Source: an uncultured Bacteroidales bacterium (GTDB taxonomy: Bacteria; Bacteroidota; Bacteroidia; Bacteroidales; Paludibacteraceae). Taken from it: a stretch of DNA of 9,334 bases. Below the pieces are notes generated by a model, which ran no database searches, was not told the DNA's origin, and was given only the letters and a program-made list of their open reading frames with translations. The position numbers and the translations under genes were made by a program. Positions 1-7,617 of the stretch are shown here, piece by piece; position 1 is the first letter of the stretch; each line of letters starts with the position of its first letter. The DNA is taken from assembly GCA_937910305.1 (NCBI GenBank), contig CALEPS010000114.1, positions 1-9,334 on the forward strand. Direction: 5' to 3'.

Positions 1-1
1 C

Positions 2-3000
2 TACGCCGCTGCCATCACTTCGCCTACCGTCACCAACAGCGACGAGTACAAATGGATCTTCTATCAGGGCGACCAGAACCGGATATATATCATGAACCTA
101 TCCGGCTGGACGGGCAACTGGCAACAAGCATTGGTGCTGCACTGCCGGGACTGGGAGTACATGTATTGTCAGGGAAATAACAACCAGTACAATATCCGCG
201 TATGTAACCCGGACATGAAAGTAGGCAAGATGGTCGGTTACGATGTCAGCGGCGAGATGCACACCTCGGTCAATAACCTGACAACCGAGACCGGTACGAG
301 AGTCGTGCTGCCCGCTACCGCCCTCTCATGGAACGGGACAGCGCCGGCCGCTATCGTCAATCTGGTAGCAGGTCAGGACACCACCTTCACCGCCATACGT
401 ACGGATAACACCCATTCGGTCAACAGGGTCATCACCTACTCCTCCTCCGATCCGGCAGTCGCTACCGTGGATGCCGCAACCGGACAAGTGACAGCTGGTA
501 ACAGCGGTACCGCTACGATAACCGCCAAACTGGAAGACGCAGGCTGTTTCGAAGGCGCGGAGATCAGTTATCAAGTGAAAGTACAGGGTTGCAGTTCGTT
601 CACCTGGTCTATCGACGGCGAGGCAGGGCTGAGCAAACTCATGTACCCGGGCGGATGGTACATGCTGAGTTGTAGCAATGACGACGGAGCGCCTGCCATC
701 ACCGTCACCGGCACCGGCGTGACTACCGGCACGGCAACCACCTCCGGCAATACCACCACAGTCAAGGTCACCCTGAACGGCACTGCCGCAGGAGAGATCA
801 GTCTCAAGGCAACGCTGCAGGTAAGCGGCATGGATTGCGAAGACAACCAGACTATCTCCGTGAGCGAGTGTACCGAGACCGCCGCCGAGAGCCGCAAGAT
901 AGAGTGGTATAACTACAACGGCTCCACCACCTTCCCGCAATACTGGATTCACGGCGGCGCGTCCGTCTTTCTGAGGGATAACAACGGCTACCTCGAAGCC
1001 GACATAGAGCACAACGACGGTAACGACCAATGGTATATCATCAAGACCGGCGAGAAATGTCAGGGCGAAGATGTATTCTACCTGCAGAACGTACAAACGA
1101 TGCGCTACGTCTATCGGGGTTCCCAAACGGGTAACACCGGCGGCGACTGGGAGTACTCGGAAGCCTTACTCTCCGCTACCAACGCCCAGACTGACGCCTA
1201 TAAATGGATCATCTACACCCATAACAACAAGACCGCCGTGGTCAACGTAGGCGGTTTTACGGGTACGAACTTCACCAACGGCGCCTATATGCTGCACGTG
1301 CGCAACTGGGAGGCGCCGGGGCTGTTCTCCAATCCCAATATTCCCTCTCCGCGCATGGTTTGCGGCAAGATGGCGGACCAGGACGCCAGTCCTGTCTTCT
1401 ATTACAAGGGCTACACCACCACCGTACCTGTCACTCAGTTCCAGACGCAGATCGCATGGAAAGACTCCGTGCCGGATGCGGTTAAAGAGGTGAAAGCCGG
1501 CGGTGTCTATACCTACGCTATCGAGCGCACGGATGCCATTCACTCCATCAACGACCAGATCACCTACGTCTCTTCGGATCCCTCTTTTGCTACGGTTGAC
1601 GCAACCGGCAAAGTGACCATCATCGGTACGGAAGGTACTGCTACCATCAAGGCGTACCTCAGCGACGTAGGTTGTTTCAAGGGCGATACACTCTCCTACC
1701 AGGTGGTGCTGAACTTAGACTGCCCCATCTACACCTGGAGCGGTCAGGACACCCCGATGTACGCAGGAGGATGGTATGAAGTGAACTGTGCTACCACTGC
1801 CGGTGCGCCATCCATCACAGTCACCGGCACGGACGTAACCGCAACCACAACTACCTCCGGCAATACTACGACGGTCAAGGTAACCTTGGGAGGCAACGCC
1901 TCGGGCGAAATCAAGATCAAAGCGGAGAACCCGTTGGTAGGAAGTTATAAGCTCTGTCCGGATTCGGTCATCATCACCGTCTCGGACTGCCCGGTCCCCC
2001 TGACGGCAGCGTTCAAGACCTCCGTCAGCTGGCAAGGTACGCCCCCTCCGGCAGAGATCGTTGCCAATGCGGTAGGAGAGACGTACACCTATACGATCGT
2101 CCGTACTGACAACATCCACTCTATCAACTCCGCTATCTCGTATGAGTCCACCAATACCGCAGTCGCGACCGTAGATGCCGCAACCGGGAAGGTGACTGTC
2201 GCGGCGGCCTCCGGCGAATGCGATATTATGGCGATCCTGGAAGATGTAGGATGCTTCAAGGGCGACACCTTGTCTTATCACATACGCCTGTATGACTGCA
2301 CGCAGGACATCACCACCCATACGGATTATATCCTGCCCAAGCAGCCGAAGACGACGGAAGACTGCTCGTATATCGTACTGTGGGACTGCGCGAATGATAC
2401 CTGGGCATCTGACAACACGATGGAATGGGGCGAGACCTTTGTCTTTGCCGTCAACCTCGCCGGAACGGCGCTGGGCGAATGGGCTATGAAGCCCGCAAGC
2501 GACCCGGCCTTGGAGCGTACGGTTGCTTTCGACCGCTTCCGCATCAAAAACGACGAGGGTAGCCAGTTCAACCTGGACGCTTCGCGTCTCTGGCATATCC
2601 GTGACACTATCTTCGGCGCAGAGTTTAACTTCTCGCAGATCCCTTATACGAACGGTTCGTTCTACACGCCTGCCATGGGTGAGCAGACGGAGATCGCCGC
2701 CCGCTTGTTCGGCCAGGAGACCGCGAAAGGCGCCAAATGCGGCGCAGCGGGTCCTGCCAAGGCATGCAACTGGTGGCAATGGTCGAACGAAGGATTGCTG
2801 CAGAGCCAGTTTACCGGCGAATGGTTATCCGGTTCGTATGTATCCAACAATGACCGGTACCTCTTCCGTTTTGCGCCCTATACGGGCAAGTCCGATCCGG
2901 TGATCAAGCCGGCGGACGATGACCCGCGTGACCAGTGGTACGACAACCATTATTTCACGAGCATCAACGGCTACCGTTCACCCTGTCCGAAAGAATGGCC

Positions 3001-3676
3001 TGCAGACCAAGGTCTGAGCACCGATGCCGCTTCTATCTGTCTGGAGAAAGACGAGACTGCAAGCATACAGTTGTCCGGCAGCGAAAGCGGATGGAGTTAC
3101 GTCCTGTATCTGGACGGCAGTGAAGTCAGCGGCGCTACGCAAGCAGGTAACGGATCTTCGCTCTCATGGGACGAGTTAGGCGTAGGCGAATATACGATTC
3201 TTGCCTCAGCGACCGACGAGAAGGCGCAACACTCCGACTGGATGGGAGACTGCTCCAAGACGCAGAAGATCATCATCACCGCCGCCATCGACTGCGTAGA
3301 GCCGGAGGTTTGCGAGGATGTGATCTACCGCAAGTGGGACGACCTCCTGTTTGTCAATAACGGCGATCACCGCTTTACCGGCTATCAGTGGTACTGCAAT
3401 GGCGCTCCGTTGGACGGAGAGACACGCCAGTTCCTCTATACAGAGGGTGTCGTCCTCTCGGGGAACGGCAAGACCTACCACTGCGTCATGACCATGGCGG
3501 ACGGTACTACCGTTCAGGCATGCGCGAACAAGTTTGACGCCTTCCCTGCCAGTGTGGAAACCAACAAGCCGCAGCAGGAGCAGCAGGTCATCAAATACAT
3601 TCACCGTGGCAGACTGTACATCAGATACGGAGATAAAACCTATAACGGGCAAGGAGCATGCGTAACAGAATTCTGA
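2..3676 (+). CDS. Large repeat-rich secreted surface protein with lectin-like and Ig-like modules (5' end cut by window)
   Basis: The frame is open from the first base (first full codon at 2), so the true start lies upstream; 1224 residues are visible, ending in TGA. Numbering from codon 2, I see: the end of a ricin/beta-trefoil-like module (1-97, YKWIFY, LHCRDWE, GKM); a Big_2-type bacterial Ig domain (133-194, SSDPAVATVDAATGQVTAG); a cysteine-bearing Ig-like domain (197-290, GGWY, SGNTTTVKVTL); a second lectin-like module (297-467); a second Big_2 plus Ig pair (509-667); a third Big_2 (701-763); an unrecognised Trp/Cys-containing segment (about 767-1004); an Ig/PKD-like domain (1005-1099); and a C-terminal Ig-like module from CEDVIYRKWDD (1104) ending in a tail with RGRLYIR. 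Known for the family: such modular proteins are usually exported adhesins or glycan binders. The role here is inferred; no catalytic motif was seen. The stop overlaps the next gene by 19 bp, suggesting translational coupling. Confidence 0.85.
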   Translation, partial: YAAAITSPTVTNSDEYKWIFYQGDQNRIYIMNLSGWTGNWQQALVLHCRDWEYMYCQGNNNQYNIRVCNPDMKVGKMVGYDVSGEMHTSVNNLTTETGTRVVLPATALSWNGTAPAAIVNLVAGQDTTFTAIRTDNTHSVNRVITYSSSDPAVATVDAATGQVTAGNSGTATITAKLEDAGCFEGAEISYQVKVQGCSSFTWSIDGEAGLSKLMYPGGWYMLSCSNDDGAPAITVTGTGVTTGTATTSGNTTTVKVTLNGTAAGEISLKATLQVSGMDCEDNQTISVSECTETAAESRKIEWYNYNGSTTFPQYWIHGGASVFLRDNNGYLEADIEHNDGNDQWYIIKTGEKCQGEDVFYLQNVQTMRYVYRGSQTGNTGGDWEYSEALLSATNAQTDAYKWIIYTHNNKTAVVNVGGFTGTNFTNGAYMLHVRNWEAPGLFSNPNIPSPRMVCGKMADQDASPVFYYKGYTTTVPVTQFQTQIAWKDSVPDAVKEVKAGGVYTYAIERTDAIHSINDQITYVSSDPSFATVDATGKVTIIGTEGTATIKAYLSDVGCFKGDTLSYQVVLNLDCPIYTWSGQDTPMYAGGWYEVNCATTAGAPSITVTGTDVTATTTTSGNTTTVKVTLGGNASGEIKIKAENPLVGSYKLCPDSVIITVSDCPVPLTAAFKTSVSWQGTPPPAEIVANAVGETYTYTIVRTDNIHSINSAISYESTNTAVATVDAATGKVTVAAASGECDIMAILEDVGCFKGDTLSYHIRLYDCTQDITTHTDYILPKQPKTTEDCSYIVLWDCANDTWASDNTMEWGETFVFAVNLAGTALGEWAMKPASDPALERTVAFDRFRIKNDEGSQFNLDASRLWHIRDTIFGAEFNFSQIPYTNGSFYTPAMGEQTEIAARLFGQETAKGAKCGAAGPAKACNWWQWSNEGLLQSQFTGEWLSGSYVSNNDRYLFRFAPYTGKSDPVIKPADDDPRDQWYDNHYFTSINGYRSPCPKEWPADQGLSTDAASICLEKDETASIQLSGSESGWSYVLYLDGSEVSGATQAGNGSSLSWDELGVGEYTILASATDEKAQHSDWMGDCSKTQKIIITAAIDCVEPEVCEDVIYRKWDDLLFVNNGDHRFTGYQWYCNGAPLDGETRQFLYTEGVVLSGNGKTYHCVMTMADGTTVQACANKFDAFPASVETNKPQQEQQVIKYIHRGRLYIRYGDKTYNGQGACVTEF
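398..583 (+). repeat. Big_2-type Ig domain, copy A
   Basis: First of three copies inside the large surface protein. It runs from RTDNTHSVN through ITYSSSDPAVATVD to GCFEGAEISYQVKV. The pattern (SSxPxVATVDxxTGxVT followed by GTATITA) is that of bacterial Ig-like group 2 domains. The other copies start at 1526 and 2102. Confidence 0.8.
650..811 (+). repeat. GGWY Ig-like repeat, copy A
   Basis: Encodes GGWYMLSC ... GAPAITVTGTGV ... SGNTTTVKVTLNG ... GEISLKA. The partner copy is at 1766-1924. The two share SGNTTTVKVTL exactly and much of the surrounding nucleotide sequence, which points to internal duplication. Confidence 0.8.
1526..1711 (+). repeat. Big_2-type Ig domain, copy B
   Basis: Second copy, exactly 1128 bp (376 codons) downstream of copy A. 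It contains RTDAIHSIN, SSDPSFATVD, GTATIKA and GCFKGDTLSYQV. It is followed, as copy A is, by an Ig-like domain beginning near a Cys-x-x-(Y/F)TW motif. Confidence 0.8.
1766..1924 (+). repeat. GGWY Ig-like repeat, copy B
   Basis: Encodes GGWYEVNC ... GAPSITVTGTDV ... SGNTTTVKVTLGG ... GEIKIKA. It is one codon shorter than copy A and sits in the same place relative to its preceding Big_2 domain. Confidence 0.8.
2102..2290 (+). repeat. Big_2-type Ig domain, copy C
   Basis: Third copy, 576 bp after copy B. It has RTDNIHSIN, TNTAVATVD, TGKVTV and GCFKGDTLSYH. GCFKGDTLSY is identical to copy B, so B and C are the closest pair over that stretch. Unlike A and B, it is not followed by the GGWY Ig-like domain but by an unrelated segment. 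Confidence 0.78.
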
Positions 3677-4566
3677 TTATATCTCTCTTAATAGGGCTCT
3701 CTATCCCTGTTGCCGCACGGATGCACTCCGCTATAGAGTTGTCTGTAGGCGGAGGATGGAGCACTCTTGGATACAAGGTGCAACCCACCCAGGCAGACGT
3801 GACTGGCACCAACAAAGGCAGTTGGGGCGCACAGGTGCATGTAGGCTACGCCCTCTTCTTCACGCAGAATGTCGGCTTGGGCGTAGGTGCTAATTTTGCG
3901 CACTACGGGGCGAATGCGTCGCTCTCAGGTACGGCGCGGTGGGAAGACGTCACCGACACCGAAGGTGAGCCGTACAACCACTTGACGCTCATCCACTCGC
4001 TGAAGGACAAGCAGGATGTTTATCTGGTAGAGATACCGCTGACGTTGTATCTGGATTTCCCGCTCTCGGACTATCTGCATTTCGATATCGAGGTCGGAGC
4101 CAAGTACGGCATACCGGTGCTGAAGAACGCTTCATTCCAAGCCGATATAGAGCACCAGGGCGACTACGGTATCTGGGGGCTGAACCTGCATGACGTTCCG
4201 GGGCACGGTTTCTACCGGGAGAGGGAGTTTCACGGCGACTATTCGGTTTCCGTCAAGAACCAAGTATCCGCCTTCCTCAAGATCGGTTTGTCCTATGAGA
4301 TCAGCCGGAATATCCATCTCTTCGGAAACCTGTACGGCGAGTACGGTTTTATGAACGCCTTGACAAGCGGACAGACCGCACTCGGGTTCCAAAACGACCG
4401 CGCAGGGATGGAAGAGATCCACTCTTTCATGCCCTCCTACAACGGCATTGTGACGACCAACTGCATTTCCGCCAAATCACATCCTGTGCAAGCAGGATTG
4501 GAGGTGGGAATACGGTTTGTCTTCCCGCATAAGAAATCATATCCATGTCTATGTATTCATGACTAA
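3658..4566 (+). CDS. Outer-membrane beta-barrel protein (barrel-only paralogue)
   Basis: 302 residues. The N-terminus is a signal peptide: basic MRNR, hydrophobic core to about residue 17, likely cleavage after VAA (20). The rest alternates in short amphipathic strands rich in Gly, Tyr and Phe (YALFFTQNVGLGVGANFAHYG; last strand AGLEVGIRFVF), as in 8- to 10-strand OmpA/PorT-like barrels of Bacteroidota. It aligns along its length with the barrel part of the next gene, including the loop motif DTEGEPYNH. No OmpA C-terminal domain or enzyme motif is present. The ATG overlaps the upstream stop by 19 bp; AAGGAG (3651-3656) ends one base before it, closer than a normal Shine-Dalgarno site, so coupling is likelier. 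The next in-frame Met (22) would lose the signal peptide. A tail after the last strand (SYPCLCIHD) lies against the next start. Barrel fold: fairly sure; role: unknown. Confidence 0.8.
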   Translation: MRNRILIISLLIGLSIPVAARMHSAIELSVGGGWSTLGYKVQPTQADVTGTNKGSWGAQVHVGYALFFTQNVGLGVGANFAHYGANASLSGTARWEDVTDTEGEPYNHLTLIHSLKDKQDVYLVEIPLTLYLDFPLSDYLHFDIEVGAKYGIPVLKNASFQADIEHQGDYGIWGLNLHDVPGHGFYREREFHGDYSVSVKNQVSAFLKIGLSYEISRNIHLFGNLYGEYGFMNALTSGQTALGFQNDRAGMEEIHSFMPSYNGIVTTNCISAKSHPVQAGLEVGIRFVFPHKKSYPCLCIHD

Positions 4567-4570
4567 TCCT

Positions 4571-6370
4571 ATGAAACGGCTAACTATCATCACACTGGCA
4601 CTCTTTTTTCTCGTTCCGACATCTGTCTTTGCTGCTAAAAGCACGTTCAGTAAGCGATACAAGAACAAGACCGTCAAAGAAGTGCTGGCAGACCTCAAAG
4701 AGACTACCGGCGTACGCGTCACTTACAAGCGGAAGGAGGTAAACAACACCCGCCGCGTCACCGTCGCATTTCACAATGCCACGCCGGAAGAGGTGCTCAA
4801 CGAACTCTTCGACTGCGAGTACACAATCACCAAAAAAGGCAAGAAAGGCAACACCTATGTCGTCACCAGGCGCATCTTGCAGCAGAGCGACTCCCTCTTT
4901 GTGTCCGTGCCCGTAGATACTGTTTCTATCGCCAAGCGGGTCACAGCCCAAGTGGAGCAGCCGGACAAAGGTCAGACCCTCCTCTATAGGGAGGAACGGT
5001 TCCTCGTCAACTACCGGGATTCGATCCTCCATACCCAAGAGCGCATCGACCGTCCGCAGGTCACCAAACAGGTCTCCGACAGAGAGATCCCTGCAGACCA
5101 AGGTTCGTCGCTCCAGTTCTACCTCGGAGGCGCCTATTCGTCCATGGGTTATGCCTTGCAGGACGGGCGTAACCTCGGACACATAGGAGGAGAAGTAAGC
5201 GTCAGGTACGCCTATTTCTTCACGCCCGAATGGGGACTGGGCTTAGGGGTTGATTTCTCCACCTACGGCTCACGAGCCAGGCTGAACACAACCATCCAAT
5301 GGGACGGACAAGCCGACACGGACGGAGAGCGTTACAACCACCGTGCCGTCACCCACGACTGGCAGGAGGACCAGCGCACCTATATGCTATCTATTCCGCT
5401 GACCGTCCAGTACCAGCACCGGTTTAACGACAAAGTGGGTATTTTTGCCGCTCTGGGAGGCTTCGTAGGACTGCCTCTGGTATCGGACTACCGCCTCGTC
5501 TCCGGCACTGTGGAGCACCGCGGCTATTACCCGCAATGGGACCTCGAACTGTTCGGACTCGGCAACCATGATTTCTATACCGAACAGATAGGAGAAGCCT
5601 TTACGAAAGAAGCGCACCCGCTATCCTTGAAGAAAGTGGCAGCGGGCGTCAAACTGGACCTGGGTGTGATCATTCCGCTCACGGAGCAACTGGACCTCTT
5701 CGCCGGTCTCTACGGCTCTGTGGTATGCAATGACTTACAGACCGGGCAGCACGAAATAGGTTGGCAGCAGACCTCTTACACGGACTATCGCAGACACGCC
5801 TTCATGCCCGAATACCAGGGAATAGCCAACTCCACCTACACCAACGCGGTCCGCCCGTGGGGAGTAGGTGTCAAGGTAGGTGTTCATTTCCGTCCGGCGA
5901 AGAAAGCGCCCAAACCCGTTACCGGTTCGGACTGCCTCATTCTCGTTGACACCACCTACCGTACCGCTCGTCACGCCGACACACTTGTCGTGGCTTCCGT
6001 GGACACGATCGTGAGCCTCAAGAAGACCCTCGAGAAAGCCGTCATCTGGTTTAACGTAAACGACTACCGGCACCCGCGTCTGGAGCCGGCAGACATCCTG
6101 CAGCAAGTGGCTGAAATCCTCAAGTCCAACCCTGCTCAGCGCGTGCATATCAACGGTCATGCCAGCGAGGAAGGAAGCCGCCGCACGAACCAGATACTGT
6201 CCAACAGACGCGCCGAGACGATTGCGGACATGCTCAAAGCATTAGGCGTTCCGGCTAAACAGCTTGTCGTACACGGCTATTCCGCTGACGTGCAGTACCA
6301 AGGCACCAGCACCACGCGTACACAACGCGAACTGAACAGACGCGTCGAGATCATTCCTATTAACGACTAA
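4571..6370 (+). CDS. STN - beta-barrel - OmpA C-terminal domain outer-membrane protein
   Basis: 599 residues from the ATG at 4571, which gives a clean signal peptide (MKRLTIITLALFFLVPTSVFA, cleavage after 21) four bases after the upstream stop. ATG 4559 adds MTNP and is possible; TTG 4517 is unlikely. Domains: STN (secretin/TonB short N-terminal) at about 31-100, with KTVKEVLADLKETTGVRVTYK and NATPEEVLNELF; a periplasmic linker 100-178; an outer-membrane barrel at about 179-442, paralogous to the preceding gene (YFFTPEWGLGLGVDFSTYG, DTDGERYNH); and an OmpA C-terminal domain at about 491-599 with GHASEEGS, NQILSNRRAETI and ELNRRVEI. Known: OmpA C domains bind peptidoglycan and STN domains normally sit in secretins or TonB-dependent receptors. 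At the usual diaminopimelate-contacting Asp (GHTD) the protein has Ser (GHAS), while the Arg of LSxRRA is kept. Inferred role: wall-anchored barrel that recruits a periplasmic partner. Confidence 0.85.
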   Translation: MKRLTIITLALFFLVPTSVFAAKSTFSKRYKNKTVKEVLADLKETTGVRVTYKRKEVNNTRRVTVAFHNATPEEVLNELFDCEYTITKKGKKGNTYVVTRRILQQSDSLFVSVPVDTVSIAKRVTAQVEQPDKGQTLLYREERFLVNYRDSILHTQERIDRPQVTKQVSDREIPADQGSSLQFYLGGAYSSMGYALQDGRNLGHIGGEVSVRYAYFFTPEWGLGLGVDFSTYGSRARLNTTIQWDGQADTDGERYNHRAVTHDWQEDQRTYMLSIPLTVQYQHRFNDKVGIFAALGGFVGLPLVSDYRLVSGTVEHRGYYPQWDLELFGLGNHDFYTEQIGEAFTKEAHPLSLKKVAAGVKLDLGVIIPLTEQLDLFAGLYGSVVCNDLQTGQHEIGWQQTSYTDYRRHAFMPEYQGIANSTYTNAVRPWGVGVKVGVHFRPAKKAPKPVTGSDCLILVDTTYRTARHADTLVVASVDTIVSLKKTLEKAVIWFNVNDYRHPRLEPADILQQVAEILKSNPAQRVHINGHASEEGSRRTNQILSNRRAETIADMLKALGVPAKQLVVHGYSADVQYQGTSTTRTQRELNRRVEIIPIND

Positions 6371-6382
6371 CACCACTGCATT

Positions 6383-7606
6383 ATGTTCACACTCCTTAGT
6401 ATCTTGACACTCTGCATAGACTCAACCCTCACTCTCTGTTCGCCGGCGATAGACGACTCGCTCTTCTACACCTGGGATACCGGCGCCAACACGGCGTGTA
6501 TCACCGTCACCGGTGATGCGGTGGGAGAAGCGACCTATATATGCGAGGCGCGCACGAAGACGTTCCTCACTACCGACAACCTGATGGCCAACGGCGATTT
6601 TGAGAACTACACCGACTACCACCAGCAGCCTACCGGATACACTTCCGACTACGAATACCTGCCCTTTGACCCGTACGGCACGGACCTCTACGACAAGCCG
6701 GAGTACCAAGGTAAGTCCGGAGTCTATCTGCTCTCCAACAATGCCAAACACACCTGGCGGGACTACGCCAATGTCAGTCCGCACTCGGGAAACTTTTTTG
6801 CCATGTTCGATGCCGCTCATTCAGGCTACGCCTGGAAAGCCGGCACCACCGAGAACCCGGGACTGCAGATCAAGGAAAACGGACTCTATGTCTTCTCCTA
6901 TTGGGCTGCGGACCTCAACGAAGCGTCACAACGCTCGCATCCGGCGAGACTGCAGTTTACCATCCGCTATAAGATGCCGGACGGAACGATGGAAAAAGAC
7001 TCTCTCGGAGAGGTGCTCTCTTTGGGAAAAGACAACCTATGGCACTTCTCGCAGACCTTCTGGACCTCTCCCGTCAACAGCGATTATATCGAGATCGGCG
7101 TGGAAGACCTGAACACCTACTACGGGGTCGGCAATGACTTCGGTTTGGACGATATAATCTTCCAGATGGTCACTCTGGAGGGAAGCAAACACGTTGCCTC
7201 GGATACGTTCCGTGTCTTCACGCAGGATTGCGCGCCGTGCGAGGATTTCGTCTATCGCAAATGGAACGATGTGCTCTTTGCCGACAACACGGAAGGACAG
7301 TTTGTCTCCTATCAATGGTACGAAGACAGCATAGCTGTCAGCGGTGCCACTCTCCAGTTCTACCAGCTTACGGACACCCTCACTCCGCATTCTTACTACG
7401 TGGAAGCCACCACGACGGATGGACACGTCCGCACCAGTTGCTCGCAACGGTTTGGAGATTTTGCACCCAGCGCGGCGCAACACCCGGCTAACACGAACCG
7501 GATCATCATCCGTCGCGGACGGCTTTACATCCGGACAGAAAATGCCCTGTACGACATCCTCGGAAACAAACAAAGACCCCTCACCGACGATTATGACTCG
7601 AAATAG
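6383..7606 (+). CDS. Secreted protein with CBM-like jelly-roll and C-terminal Ig-like module
   Basis: 407 residues, starting 12 bp after the preceding stop and in the same frame. The N-terminus (MFTLLSILTLCIDSTLTLC) is hydrophobic but lacks the usual Lys/Arg, so the signal peptide is weak; no convincing lipobox is seen. A short Ig/PKD-like strand region (25-65) precedes a jelly-roll domain at about 66-260: it opens with NGDFENY, has W and Y sugar-binding-type aromatics, and closes with GNDFGLDDIIFQ, the pattern of CBM4/9-like domains. From 286 an Ig-like module (CEDFVYRKWNDVLF, YQWYEDS, GATLQF) matches the end of the large surface protein at the start of the window, as does the tail RGRLYIRTENALYDILGN (377-394). 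Inferred: an exported glycan- or ligand-binding partner of the large protein, delivered by the same route. No catalytic residues recognised. It ends the operon. Confidence 0.8.
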   Translation: MFTLLSILTLCIDSTLTLCSPAIDDSLFYTWDTGANTACITVTGDAVGEATYICEARTKTFLTTDNLMANGDFENYTDYHQQPTGYTSDYEYLPFDPYGTDLYDKPEYQGKSGVYLLSNNAKHTWRDYANVSPHSGNFFAMFDAAHSGYAWKAGTTENPGLQIKENGLYVFSYWAADLNEASQRSHPARLQFTIRYKMPDGTMEKDSLGEVLSLGKDNLWHFSQTFWTSPVNSDYIEIGVEDLNTYYGVGNDFGLDDIIFQMVTLEGSKHVASDTFRVFTQDCAPCEDFVYRKWNDVLFADNTEGQFVSYQWYEDSIAVSGATLQFYQLTDTLTPHSYYVEATTTDGHVRTSCSQRFGDFAPSAAQHPANTNRIIIRRGRLYIRTENALYDILGNKQRPLTDDYDSK

Positions 7607-7617
7607 ACTCCGCACCA

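Noticed and set aside
1715..2779. Long antisense open frame (354 codons) and similar minus-strand frames at 326-1126, 1166-1543 and 3206-3652
   Set aside because: They lie opposite a well-supported coding frame with clear Ig repeats, give Arg/Gly/Val-rich sequence with no domain, and reflect the GC-rich codon bias of the sense gene.
3590..3673. Canonical type IX secretion type A sorting domain at the end of the large protein
   Set aside because: The usual L-x-x-G-x-Y-x-V strand pattern of about 70-80 residues is not seen; only a shorter shared tail is present, so it is reported as a candidate signal instead.
4517..4570. Upstream TTG (4517) or ATG (4559) start for the STN-barrel-OmpA gene
   Set aside because: TTG adds a polar, His-rich stretch before the signal peptide and overlaps the previous gene by 50 bp. 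ATG 4559 is possible, but ATG 4571 gives the standard signal peptide.
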